Positions 55,677 through 63,746 of a stretch of DNA of 64,000 nt are shown here, in pieces (positions within the stretch are counted from its first letter, which is position 1; every line of letters begins with the position of its first letter). The position numbers and the translations under genes are program-made. The notes beneath the pieces were generated by a model. That model worked only from the letters and a program-made list of their open reading frames with translations, did no database searches and was not told the DNA's origin. The DNA lies in assembly GCF_011806455.1 (NCBI RefSeq), contig NZ_JAATOT010000003.1:477661-541660 (forward strand), in the 5' to 3' direction. The stretch is from Celeribacter sp. HF31 (GTDB taxonomy: Bacteria; Pseudomonadota; Alphaproteobacteria; Rhodobacterales; Rhodobacteraceae).

Positions 55677-56103
55677 GGATTTTGGCCCCTTCGATGGGGC
55701 CAAGATCGCCATTTTGCGGGGCGAGGACGTTCTGACGCTGTTGCGCGACGACCGCCCCGACATTCCCTATCCCAATCACTGGGACCTGCCCGGTGGAGGG
55801 CGTGAAGGGGATGAGACGCCTTTCGAGACCGTGGCCCGCGAAGTGTTCGAAGAGCTGTCCGTCGAGATCGACCCCGCGCATGTGATCTATCACGTCGAGG
55901 AGCGGGGCCATTCCAATCCCAGTGTGAAGGTGCATTTCTTCGTCGCCCGCTGGGAGGCGCTTGCGGATGAGGCCATCCGTTTGGGGGATGAAGGGCAGGA
56001 CTGGGGCTGGATGCCTTTGCTGGATTTTGTGCAACGGGAAGATGCGGTGATTTCTCTGCGTGAGCGACTTGGGCGCTACCTGCTTTGGCAGGGCAGGAAC
56101 TGA
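55663..56103 (+). CDS. Nudix hydrolase
   Basis: A 146-aa pyrophosphohydrolase. The Nudix box is GGGREGDETPFETVAREVFEEL, shortened in citation to GREGDE-x7-REVFEE; the final Gly of the consensus is Ser. Substrates are nucleoside diphosphate derivatives; which one is not evident. The ATG overlaps the end of the NfeD gene by 14 bases (an alternative is two codons on), so it is in the SPFH-NfeD-Nudix operon. Confidence 0.88.
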   Translation: MTMSEDFGPFDGAKIAILRGEDVLTLLRDDRPDIPYPNHWDLPGGGREGDETPFETVAREVFEELSVEIDPAHVIYHVEERGHSNPSVKVHFFVARWEALADEAIRLGDEGQDWGWMPLLDFVQREDAVISLRERLGRYLLWQGRN

Positions 56104-56171
56104 TCCGGGAACTTTTGGCCAAGGCGTTGCGTTGTTTTCGCGACTGGAAATGAAACGCAAAGGAAAAGCTC

Positions 56172-56414
56172 ATGGCACAAAATGAGTCGTACAACCAAAG
56201 CTCTGGCAACGGTGGCCTGTACTTTATTCTTGGCGCGGTGGTCGTTGTCCTGGGCGTGATCCTCTATGTGGTCATGGGCGGGGATGCGACGCCGATGACA
56301 ACGGATGGCGGTGACGGCGCCTCCGTGACGATCAACAACGATGCGCCGGACAACGGTGGCTCTGCCTCCGTGACGACCGAAGAGCCCGCCGCTGAGGCTC
56401 CGGCTTCGGAGTAA
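56172..56414 (+). CDS. Small single-span membrane protein, hypothetical
   Basis: An 80-aa protein with one membrane helix (YFILGAVVVVLGVILYVVM, about 17-35) and an acidic, Gly/Thr/Pro-rich tail (TTDGGDGASVTINNDAPDNG). GGAAA precedes the ATG. Short proteins of this build are frequent in Rhodobacterales and are unknown in function. A solid terminator follows. Confidence 0.7.
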   Translation: MAQNESYNQSSGNGGLYFILGAVVVVLGVILYVVMGGDATPMTTDGGDGASVTINNDAPDNGGSASVTTEEPAAEAPASE

Positions 56415-56432
56415 CAGCACATATATAAAGAG

Positions 56433-56465
56433 AAACGGCGCCCTCTTGAGGCGCCGTTTTTGTAT
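56433..56465. terminator. Bidirectional terminator between the small membrane protein and pyrF
   Basis: AAACGGCGCC (56433-56442) pairs perfectly with GGCGCCGTTT (56450-56459), loop CTCTTGA, followed by TTG. It serves the convergent pair. Confidence 0.92.
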
Positions 56466-56486
56466 CAGGCTTTTTTTGTATCAGGC
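56462..56486. repeat. 16-bp tandem duplication covering the pyrF stop
   Basis: GTATCAGGC occurs at 56462-56470 and 56478-56486, with seven T between, a period of 16 bases. The second copy contains the pyrF stop codon, so the last two codons and stop are repeated just outside the gene. Confidence 0.85.
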
Positions 56487-57179
56487 TTTGGCAATTTCGT
56501 CCTGAATGTCGAGCGCGGCTTTGCGCGGGTCCTTTGCCTGCCAGATCGGGCGACCGACGACGATGTGATCGACCCCGTCCTGAATCGCCTGCGCCGGTGT
56601 GGCGACGCGTTTCTGATCACCGAGGGCTGCGCCTGCCGGGCGCACGCCGGGGGTGACGATCAGCTTGTCTGCCGCTTCGGGCAGGGCGCGGATCAAAGCG
56701 GCTTCTTGCGGCGAGGCGATGATGCCATCGGCGCCAGCGGCAAAGGCATTGCCCGCCCGTTCCTGGACCAGATCGCGAATCTCACCCTCTTTGATCAGCG
56801 CACCATCAAGATCGGCGCGGTCCAGAGAGGTCAGGATGGTGACGGCGAGGATTTTCGTTTGCGACCCGGAGGCGCCTTCCTTGGCGGCTTTGACCACATA
56901 GGGGTCGCCATGCACGGTCAGGAAATCCATGTCATATTGCGCCACGCCGCGCACGGCGTTTTCGACCGTCGCGCCGATGTCGAAGAATTTCATATCGAGG
57001 AAAATCTTTTTTCCCTGCTCCTGCTTGAGCTCATTGGCCAGTGCAAAGCCGCCGCCCGTCAGCATGCCAAGCCCGATCTTATAGAAAGACACGGCGTCAC
57101 CAATGCGGTTGGCCAGTTCCAGCCCCTGCATCACGTTGGGAACGTCGAGGGCAACAATCAGTCGGTCGTCTGCGATCAT
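56481..57179 (-). CDS. pyrF: Orotidine 5'-phosphate decarboxylase
   Basis: A 232-aa TIM-barrel enzyme for the last step of UMP synthesis. Motifs: RLIVALDVPNVMQGLELA at the start, the catalytic KIFLDMKFFDIGATVENAV, and VTPGVRPAGAALGDQKRVATPAQAI with VVGRPIWQAKDP near the end. Start and length are standard for the family. A 16-base tandem duplication covers its last codons and stop. Confidence 0.97.
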   Translation of the reverse strand: MIADDRLIVALDVPNVMQGLELANRIGDAVSFYKIGLGMLTGGGFALANELKQEQGKKIFLDMKFFDIGATVENAVRGVAQYDMDFLTVHGDPYVVKAAKEGASGSQTKILAVTILTSLDRADLDGALIKEGEIRDLVQERAGNAFAAGADGIIASPQEAALIRALPEAADKLIVTPGVRPAGAALGDQKRVATPAQAIQDGVDHIVVGRPIWQAKDPRKAALDIQDEIAKA

Positions 57180-57271
57180 GGGGGCATATCCTTTAAAAGA
57201 CAGGTTGCCCCTCCATCCGCATTTATCCCTGTGGGGTCAAGCCCTAGGGCCCCGCGCGCGGGATCGTTTGC

Positions 57272-57538
57272 CTATGCCGTCAGTCGCCCGCTGTCGGCGG
57301 CGCTGTCCGCCACGCGTTTGAGATGCGCGACATTGGCGCCACGACCGCGCGCCCGTAACGCCCGCGCCCGCAGGACAAGCCCACGCGAGATGGTTTTGAA
57401 ATCGGCGGTGATCGGCGCCTGGAGTGCGACCGGGTAGGTGACTTTCTCAAAGGCCTCGTGAAAAACGACCTTGGCCTCGTAGCTTTGCTCTACGGCATTA
57501 TAGGTGAGGCCCTGAACTTCTGCTCCATAGCTCTGCAT
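57272..57538 (-). CDS. Conserved-looking hypothetical protein, 88 aa
   Basis: An 88-aa soluble protein starting MQSYGAEVQGLTYNAVEQSYEAK and with a basic Arg/Ala-rich C-terminal half (LVLRARALRARGRG). I do not recognise the family. An AAGGGAG site precedes the chosen ATG; the longer frame upstream lacks support. It lies upstream of pyrF on the same strand with a 92-base gap. The N-terminus looks like two beta strands that could form a small barrel; no more can be said. Confidence 0.6.
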   Translation of the reverse strand: MQSYGAEVQGLTYNAVEQSYEAKVVFHEAFEKVTYPVALQAPITADFKTISRGLVLRARALRARGRGANVAHLKRVADSAADSGRLTA

Positions 57539-57613
57539 GGTCTTTCTCCCTTGCGTGCTGTTTGATCTCCAACGCGGCAGGTTCAAATTTGTTCCAATTT
57601 TGCAACAGGTCCT

Positions 57614-57643
57614 CTTGCGGGGGGCGGATGCGATCCCCATTTA
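57614..57643 (+). promoter_or_regulatory. Heat-shock (sigma-32/RpoH) type promoter of clpB
   Basis: CTTGCGG (57614-57620) and CCCCATTTA (57635-57643) with a 14-base spacer match the RpoH pattern, with a near-perfect -10 and the core CTTG of the -35. It sits about 80 bases before the clpB start. Confidence 0.7.
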
Positions 57644-57725
57644 GATCGGGAAGGCCCCGACCCTCATGCGTGCCGCAAAGCGGGCGCGGAAATCCAAACG
57701 GGGCGCTTGGAAGAGGAGAGACGGT

Positions 57726-60347
57726 ATGAACATGGAAAAGTTCACCGAACGGTCGCGTGGTTTCCTTCAGGCTGCGCAAACGATCGCGATGCGGGAGAGC
57801 CATCAGGCGCTGAAACCCGAACATCTTTTGAAGGCTTTGCTTGACGACGAAGAGGGCTTTGCCGCCAACCTGATTTCGAATGCAGGGGGCGATGCGAAGG
57901 CCGTCATGGCTGCCAATGAGGCTGCCGTGAATAAAATTCCGAAGGTCTCCGGTGACACCGGCCAGACCTATCTGGACCAACAGACCGCGAAGGTTCTCGA
58001 TGAGGCCGAAAAGCTTGCCAAGAAGGCAGGCGACAGTTTCGTGCCGGTCGAGCGCGTGTTGACCGCCTTGGCGATCACCAAATCCGGTGCGAAAGATGCG
58101 CTGGATGCCGGTGGGATCACAGCGCAGAAACTCAACGCTGCGATCAATGACATTCGCAAAGGCCGCACCGCCGACAGTGCCTCCGCCGAAGACGGCTATG
58201 AGGCGCTGAAGAAATACGCGCGTGACCTGACCGAGGCCGCCGAAGAAGGCAAGATTGACCCGATCATTGGCCGTGACGAAGAAATTCGTCGCTCGATGCA
58301 GGTTTTGTCGCGCAGGACCAAGAATAACCCAGTTCTTATTGGTGAGCCGGGCGTGGGTAAAACCGCGATTGCCGAAGGTCTCGCCTTGCGGATCGTCAAC
58401 GGTGACGTGCCTGAGAGCCTCAAGAACAAGCGTCTTTTGGCGCTTGATATGGGCGCGCTCATCGCCGGGGCGAAGTATCGGGGGGAGTTCGAGGAACGCC
58501 TGAAATCCATCCTCAAAGAGATTGAGGCCGCCGCGGGCGAAATCATTCTCTTCATCGACGAGATGCACACGCTTGTCGGCGCGGGCAAATCGGACGGGGC
58601 GATGGATGCCGCCAACCTGATCAAACCGGCGCTTGCGCGTGGGGAGCTTCACTGTGTGGGTGCGACCACGCTCGATGAATACCGCAAATATGTGGAAAAA
58701 GACGCGGCTCTGGCTCGTCGCTTTCAGCCTGTGATGGTTGAGGAGCCGACGGTCGAGGACACGGTCTCCATCCTGCGCGGCATCAAAGAGAAGTACGAGC
58801 TTCACCACGGGGTGCGGATTTCCGACTCGGCGCTTGTGGCGGCGGCAACGCTTTCGCATCGCTACATTACAGACCGATTCCTGCCGGACAAAGCCATCGA
58901 CCTTGTAGATGAGGCGGCGTCGCGTCTGCGGATGGAGGTCGACAGCAAACCCGAAGAGCTTGACGCGCTCGATCGTCAGATCCTTCAGCTTCAGATCGAA
59001 GCCGAAGCTCTGAAGAAAGAGGATGACGAGGCCTCCAAGCATCGTCTGGCCAAGCTTGAACAGGAACTTGCGGATCTGATGGAGAAATCGGATGCGATGA
59101 CGGCGAAATGGGAAGCGGAGCGTCAGAAGCTTGAAGGCACCCGCGATCTGAAAGAGCGGCTCGATCAGGCGCGCGCGGCGTTGGAAATCGCCAAACGCGA
59201 GGGCAATCTGGCGAAAGCCGGGGAGCTGTCCTATGGCGTGATCCCGCAGCTCGAAAAACAGATCGCAGAAGCCGGGGACACCGAAGCCGAAGGCGATCTG
59301 ATGGTCGAGGAAGCCGTGCGTCCTGAGCAGATCGCCGAGGTGGTCGAACGCTGGACGGGCATTCCGACGTCGAAAATGCTCGAAGGCGAGCGGGAGAAAC
59401 TTTTGCGGATGGAAGATGGCCTGCACAAACGGGTCATCGGTCAGGAAGCCGCCGTGCACGCCCTCGCCAATGCGGTGCGTCGGGCGCGGGCGGGTCTCAA
59501 TGACGAAAACCGTCCGCTGGGCTCCTTCCTCTTCCTCGGGCCGACGGGTGTCGGGAAAACCGAGCTGACGAAAGCGGTCGCGGAGTTCCTGTTTGACGAC
59601 GACAATGCGATGGTCCGCATCGACATGTCGGAGTTCATGGAGAAACACGCGGTGGCCCGTCTGATCGGCGCTCCTCCGGGCTATGTCGGCTATGACGAAG
59701 GCGGGGTTCTGACCGAAGCTGTGCGGCGCCGGCCTTATCAGGTTGTGCTGTTCGATGAGGTCGAAAAGGCCCACCCAGATGTGTTCAACGTGCTGTTGCA
59801 GGTTCTGGACGATGGTGTGCTGACCGATGGTCAGGGCCGCACCGTGGACTTTAAACAGACGCTGATCATTCTGACGTCTAACCTTGGGTCGCAGGCGCTG
59901 AGCCAACTGCCGGAGGGTGCGGACTCGTCCGTGGCAAAACGCGATGTGATGGACGCAGTGCGGGCGCATTTCCGCCCCGAGTTCCTGAACCGTCTCGATG
60001 AGACGATCATCTTTGATCGCCTTGGCCGTCAGGATATGGGCGGGATCGTCGAGATCCAGTTGGCGCGGCTCGAAAAACGTCTGGCGAAACGCAATATTTC
60101 GCTGGCGATTGACGAGGGGGCCAAGGTCTGGCTCGCCGACGAAGGCTATGATCCGGTGTTCGGCGCACGTCCGCTGAAACGCGTGATCCAACGCGCGTTG
60201 CAGGACCCGCTGGCCGAGTTGCTCTTGGCGGGCGACGTCAAGGATGGCGATGCGATCCCGGTCTCTGCCGGAACGGATGGGCTGATCCTGGGCGAACGCA
60301 CGGGGGCTTCGCACAAGCCGAAACCGGAGGATGCCGTCGTGCACTGA
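57726..60347 (+). CDS. clpB: ATP-dependent disaggregase ClpB
   Basis: An 873-aa hexameric chaperone that, with DnaK, pulls aggregated proteins apart. N-domain (1-140), first AAA+ with Walker A GEPGVGKT at 206-213, coiled-coil M domain (about 400-525; [22 protein letters not shown] region), second AAA+ with Walker A GPTGVGKT at 605-612 and sensor-2 [10 protein letters not shown]. There is no ClpP-binding IGL/F loop. I start at [18 protein letters not shown]; the upstream in-frame Arg/Lys-rich stretch lies after the promoter. An RpoH-type promoter precedes it and a T-run hairpin follows. Confidence 0.98.
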   Translation: MNMEKFTERSRGFLQAAQTIAMRESHQALKPEHLLKALLDDEEGFAANLISNAGGDAKAVMAANEAAVNKIPKVSGDTGQTYLDQQTAKVLDEAEKLAKKAGDSFVPVERVLTALAITKSGAKDALDAGGITAQKLNAAINDIRKGRTADSASAEDGYEALKKYARDLTEAAEEGKIDPIIGRDEEIRRSMQVLSRRTKNNPVLIGEPGVGKTAIAEGLALRIVNGDVPESLKNKRLLALDMGALIAGAKYRGEFEERLKSILKEIEAAAGEIILFIDEMHTLVGAGKSDGAMDAANLIKPALARGELHCVGATTLDEYRKYVEKDAALARRFQPVMVEEPTVEDTVSILRGIKEKYELHHGVRISDSALVAAATLSHRYITDRFLPDKAIDLVDEAASRLRMEVDSKPEELDALDRQILQLQIEAEALKKEDDEASKHRLAKLEQELADLMEKSDAMTAKWEAERQKLEGTRDLKERLDQARAALEIAKREGNLAKAGELSYGVIPQLEKQIAEAGDTEAEGDLMVEEAVRPEQIAEVVERWTGIPTSKMLEGEREKLLRMEDGLHKRVIGQEAAVHALANAVRRARAGLNDENRPLGSFLFLGPTGVGKTELTKAVAEFLFDDDNAMVRIDMSEFMEKHAVARLIGAPPGYVGYDEGGVLTEAVRRRPYQVVLFDEVEKAHPDVFNVLLQVLDDGVLTDGQGRTVDFKQTLIILTSNLGSQALSQLPEGADSSVAKRDVMDAVRAHFRPEFLNRLDETIIFDRLGRQDMGGIVEIQLARLEKRLAKRNISLAIDEGAKVWLADEGYDPVFGARPLKRVIQRALQDPLAELLLAGDVKDGDAIPVSAGTDGLILGERTGASHKPKPEDAVVH

Positions 60348-60375
60348 GCGTCCCGGCATTGATCAGAAAGGAAAG

Positions 60376-60396
60376 CGGCCCTTCGGGGCCGTTTTT
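60376..60396 (+). terminator. Intrinsic terminator of clpB
   Basis: CGGCCC-TTCG-GGGCCG (60376-60391) with a stable UUCG tetraloop and five T following, 28 bases after the clpB stop. Confidence 0.92.
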
Positions 60397-60508
60397 CGTA
60401 TGCGAAAGAATACCGATTTTTAACGCTAACAAGGCTACCTTTGCAGTTGTCTTCTGCCGCCTATCTGTCAGGTTCAGGCAAAAGATACCTGTAAGAAAGA
60501 GGCATTCT

Positions 60509-62047
60509 ATGACGTTCTGGCACTGGGCAATGATGGCGCTACAGGTTTTGGCTCTGTTGTTCGTGGTCGCCATAGGTGTGGTCGCACTGATGGCTTTGGC
60601 GTTTTATGTTCTGGACAAACGCCAGACTCGCGATGCGATCCTGCGCAACTATCCGGTGATCGGGCACTTCCGGCATTGGTTTTCCACGCTGGGCGAATTC
60701 TTCCGCCAGTATTTCTTTGCCATGGACCGCGAGGAGATGCCGTTCAACCGGGCGCAGCGCGATTGGATTTACCGGGCCTCTGACGGCAAGGGCAACACGG
60801 TGGCTTTCGGCTCGACGCGTTCGCTCTCCATCCCCGGCACGCCTATTTTCATGAACGCCGCTTTCCCGCCGCTCGACGACCAATTCGCCACCACCGATCC
60901 GATGACCATCGGGCAGCATTGCCGGGTGCCCTATAATGCCACGTCGATTTTCAACATTTCCGGCATGTCCTATGGCGCGATTTCCAAGCCCGCGGTTCTG
61001 GCGCTCTCGAAAGGCGCGAAAGAGGCGGGGATTTGGCTCAACACCGGCGAAGGGGGGTTGTCGCCCTTTCACCTCGAAGGGGGCGCGGATCTGGTTTATC
61101 AGATCGGGACGGCGAAATACGGTATTCGCGACGAAGCTGGCAACCTCGATGACGACAAGCTGCGCGCCATGGCGGCGTATGAGCAGGTCAAAATGTTCGA
61201 GATCAAGTTGTCCCAAGGCGCCAAACCCGGCAAGGGCGGCATCCTGCCCGCCGCCAAGATCACGCCGGAGATCGCCGCAATTCGCGGTTTGCGTCCGGGG
61301 GAGGACGGAATTTCCCCGAACCGACACCGTGAAGTGGATGATTTCGGCGACCTTTTGGATTTCATCAACCACATCCGCGACGTGACCGGCAAGCCGGTCG
61401 GCTTCAAATTCGTGGTAGGCTCTTCGCGGCCTTGGGCCAAATTCTTTGAGCTCATCAAAGAGCGCGGCGATGAATATGCGCCGGACTTTATTACGATCGA
61501 CGGCGGCGAGGGCGGCACGGGGGCGGCGCCGATGCCGCTCATCGACCTTGTGGGCATGCCGATCAAGGAAGCGCTCATTCGTATCGTCGACCTGCGCGAC
61601 AAATACGGTCTGCATGATCGCATTCGGATTGTGGCCGCTGGTAAACTGGTGAACCCGGCGGATGTGGCCTGGGCGATCTGTGCGGGCGCGGATTTCGTGA
61701 CCTCCGCGCGCGGCTTCATGTTCTCTTTGGGCTGTATTCAGGCGCTGAAGTGCAACAAGAACACCTGTCCCACCGGCATCACCACCCATGACCCGCATTT
61801 GCAGGGCGGTCTCGTGGTGCAGGACAAATACAAGAAAGTGGCGGCCTATGCGAAAGCCACCACCAAAGAGCTTGAGATGATCGCGCATTCCGTCGGTGTG
61901 TTGGAACCGCGTCAGATGCGGCGACGGCATGTGCGGATCGTGCAGGCGGATGGCACCTCTGTGCCGTTGGATCGGATCGTGCCGAGTTTCCATCGCGAAG
62001 AATACGAGAATGGGGCGGAAAGTTACAAAATCCCAACGCAGTTGTGA
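60509..62047 (+). CDS. FMN-binding glutamate synthase family protein
   Basis: A 512-aa protein with an N-terminal membrane helix (LQVLALLFVVAIGVVALMALAF region) and the central FMN-binding domain of glutamate synthase: ISGMSYGAISKPAVLALSKGA, TGEGGLSPFHLEGG, ITIDGGEGGTGAAP and the iron-sulfur motif C409-x5-C415-x4-C420 (CIQALKCNKNTCPTG). It lacks the amidotransferase domain, so it is not a classical GltB. Such archaeal-like GltS-alpha proteins are common in Rhodobacterales; the reaction is unproven. I start at MTFWHWAMMALQ. Confidence 0.9.
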   Translation: MTFWHWAMMALQVLALLFVVAIGVVALMALAFYVLDKRQTRDAILRNYPVIGHFRHWFSTLGEFFRQYFFAMDREEMPFNRAQRDWIYRASDGKGNTVAFGSTRSLSIPGTPIFMNAAFPPLDDQFATTDPMTIGQHCRVPYNATSIFNISGMSYGAISKPAVLALSKGAKEAGIWLNTGEGGLSPFHLEGGADLVYQIGTAKYGIRDEAGNLDDDKLRAMAAYEQVKMFEIKLSQGAKPGKGGILPAAKITPEIAAIRGLRPGEDGISPNRHREVDDFGDLLDFINHIRDVTGKPVGFKFVVGSSRPWAKFFELIKERGDEYAPDFITIDGGEGGTGAAPMPLIDLVGMPIKEALIRIVDLRDKYGLHDRIRIVAAGKLVNPADVAWAICAGADFVTSARGFMFSLGCIQALKCNKNTCPTGITTHDPHLQGGLVVQDKYKKVAAYAKATTKELEMIAHSVGVLEPRQMRRRHVRIVQADGTSVPLDRIVPSFHREEYENGAESYKIPTQL

Positions 62048-62112
62048 GATGAGTTTGGTTTGTGACGTGGGGCGTCCGGGGTAGCGTTTTCTCAAAGCCT
62101 CAGGAGGACCCC

Positions 62113-63039
62113 ATGTCGGCCAAGTACAATCTGCCCTATTCACATGTGACGCCGGAGACGGCCTATCTCAACCGCCGTGCCGTGATGGCCGGGTTCGCCG
62201 GAGCGGGCCTATTGGCGGCCACGGGCGCCCATGCGCAGGACATGCCCGATTTCGAGATCAAAGGGTTCGACACCACGGAAAAGCCCAACACCTTTGAAGA
62301 GATCACCAGCTACAACAATTTCTACGAATTCGGCACGGGCAAAGAAGACCCGGCCCGCAATGCGCATACATTGACCACCGATCCCTGGTCCGTCGAGATC
62401 GACGGGATGGTCGAGCGGCCCGGCTCTTATGGCTTGGGCGATATTCTCGCGAAAGTCGACATCGACGAGCGCATCTATCGTTTCCGCTGTGTCGAGGCCT
62501 GGTCGATGGTCATTCCGTGGAATGGGTTCGAGCTGAACCAGTTGCTCACTCTCGCGGGGGTGCAGCCCTCCGCCAAATATGTCCGCTTCGAAACGCTCTA
62601 TCGCCCCGAAGAAATGCCGGGGCAGCGGCGGGCGATTTTGGACTGGCCCTATGTCGAGGGGCTGCGGCTCGATGAGGCGATGCATCCGCTGACGATCATG
62701 GCGACCGGGCTTTATGGCAAAGAGCTTCCCAATCAGAACGGTGCACCGCTGCGGTTGGTGGTGCCATGGAAATACGGGTTCAAGTCGATCAAATCGGTGG
62801 TGAAGATCACGCTGCAGGAAGAGCAGCCTGTGAATACGTGGAAAGCGACGAACCATCGCGAATATGGATTCTATTCCAATGTGAACCCGGAGGTGAGCCA
62901 TCCGCGTTGGTCGCAGGCCTCTGAGCGGCGCATCGGCGGCGGGCTGTTTGCCTCGCGCATCGCAACGGTGAAATTCAACGGCTACGAAGACCAGGTCGGC
63001 GATCTCTATCGCGGTCTGGATCTGACGAAGAACTACTGA
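62113..63039 (+). CDS. msrP: Periplasmic protein-methionine-sulfoxide reductase, catalytic subunit MsrP
   Basis: A 308-aa molybdopterin enzyme that repairs oxidised methionines in envelope proteins. The Tat signal has NRRAVMAGF (twin Arg at 21-22) and ends in AHAQ-D. C126 in YRFRCVEAWSMVIPW is the molybdenum ligand. A perfect AGGAGG precedes the ATG at 62113. The msrQ ATG overlaps the stop by one base (TGATG), so the two are coupled. This is the YedY family. Confidence 0.96.
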   Translation: MSAKYNLPYSHVTPETAYLNRRAVMAGFAGAGLLAATGAHAQDMPDFEIKGFDTTEKPNTFEEITSYNNFYEFGTGKEDPARNAHTLTTDPWSVEIDGMVERPGSYGLGDILAKVDIDERIYRFRCVEAWSMVIPWNGFELNQLLTLAGVQPSAKYVRFETLYRPEEMPGQRRAILDWPYVEGLRLDEAMHPLTIMATGLYGKELPNQNGAPLRLVVPWKYGFKSIKSVVKITLQEEQPVNTWKATNHREYGFYSNVNPEVSHPRWSQASERRIGGGLFASRIATVKFNGYEDQVGDLYRGLDLTKNY

Positions 63040-63641
63040 TGATCGACCGTCTGAACCGCCTCGCCCGCAAAGTCCCGACCTGGCCGCTCTATCTCGGCGC
63101 GCTTATTCCGCCTGCGTGGTATTTCTATGCGGGCGTCACCGGTCAGTTGGGTGTCGATCCCGTCAAGGCGATGGAGCACAAGATCGGGCTCTTGGGGCTT
63201 CAGGTTCTGATCGCCTCTCTTTGTGTGACGCCGCTGCGCCGTCACCTTGGGCTGAACCTCATCAAGTTCCGTCGCGCGCTGGGCTTGATCGCCTTCTTCT
63301 ATATCGTGCTGCATCTCACGGTTTGGATCGTGCTCGATGTGCAGATCATCTCCCAGATCATCGCTGACATTTACAAGCGCCCCTATATCACCATCGGCAT
63401 GGCGGGGTTTGTGCTGATGATCCCCTTGGCCGCGACCTCTTATAATGCCGCGATCCGCAAACTTGGCCGGAATTGGCGTCAGCTTCATAAGCTGGTCTAT
63501 CCAGCGGTGCTCTTGGGCGGTGTGCATTTCGTGATGCTGCGCAAAGGCTGGCAACTTGAGCCGCTTCTCTATGTGGCGGTGATTGTCGTGCTTTTGCTTC
63601 TGCGTGTGCCGATGCGGCGCAAAGTGATGCGTCCGACCTGA
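63039..63641 (+). CDS. msrQ: MsrQ haem-binding membrane subunit
   Basis: A 200-aa inner-membrane cytochrome b-type protein (YedZ family) passing electrons to MsrP. About six hydrophobic segments; family parts are KIGLLGLQVLIASLCVTPLRR, GLIAFFYIVLHLTVWIV (haem His), and LHKLVYPAVLLGGVHFVML with two further His. It directly follows msrP. A GANTC-rich hairpin region begins just after the stop. Confidence 0.95.
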   Translation: MIDRLNRLARKVPTWPLYLGALIPPAWYFYAGVTGQLGVDPVKAMEHKIGLLGLQVLIASLCVTPLRRHLGLNLIKFRRALGLIAFFYIVLHLTVWIVLDVQIISQIIADIYKRPYITIGMAGFVLMIPLAATSYNAAIRKLGRNWRQLHKLVYPAVLLGGVHFVMLRKGWQLEPLLYVAVIVVLLLLRVPMRRKVMRPT

Positions 63642-63643
63642 AG

Positions 63644-63746
63644 GATTCCGTCCGATTCACCCGAGTCACCCGCGAGTCGGGTCACGAGTCGGACGATTCA
63701 CTTCTGATTCACCTCCGATTCATCTCCTGAATCGGAGGTGAATCGG
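63644..63746. repeat. GANTC-rich inverted-repeat cluster
   Basis: Ten GANTC pentamers lie between 63644 and 63744. They are built into two hairpins: 63650-63694 (9 bp, a bulge, then 6 bp: GTCCGATTC with GAGTCGGAC and ACCCGA with TCGGGT) and 63704-63746 (17 perfect pairs extended by one G-T and one more pair, loop TCTCC). The repeated unit is GATTCAC/GAGTCAC. No T run follows, so it is not a classical terminator. Confidence 0.85.

Noticed and set aside
57498..60359. A 953-codon open frame on the minus strand opposite clpB
   Set aside because: It mirrors clpB codon for codon, has no recognisable domain and arises from the GC-rich third-position bias of clpB.
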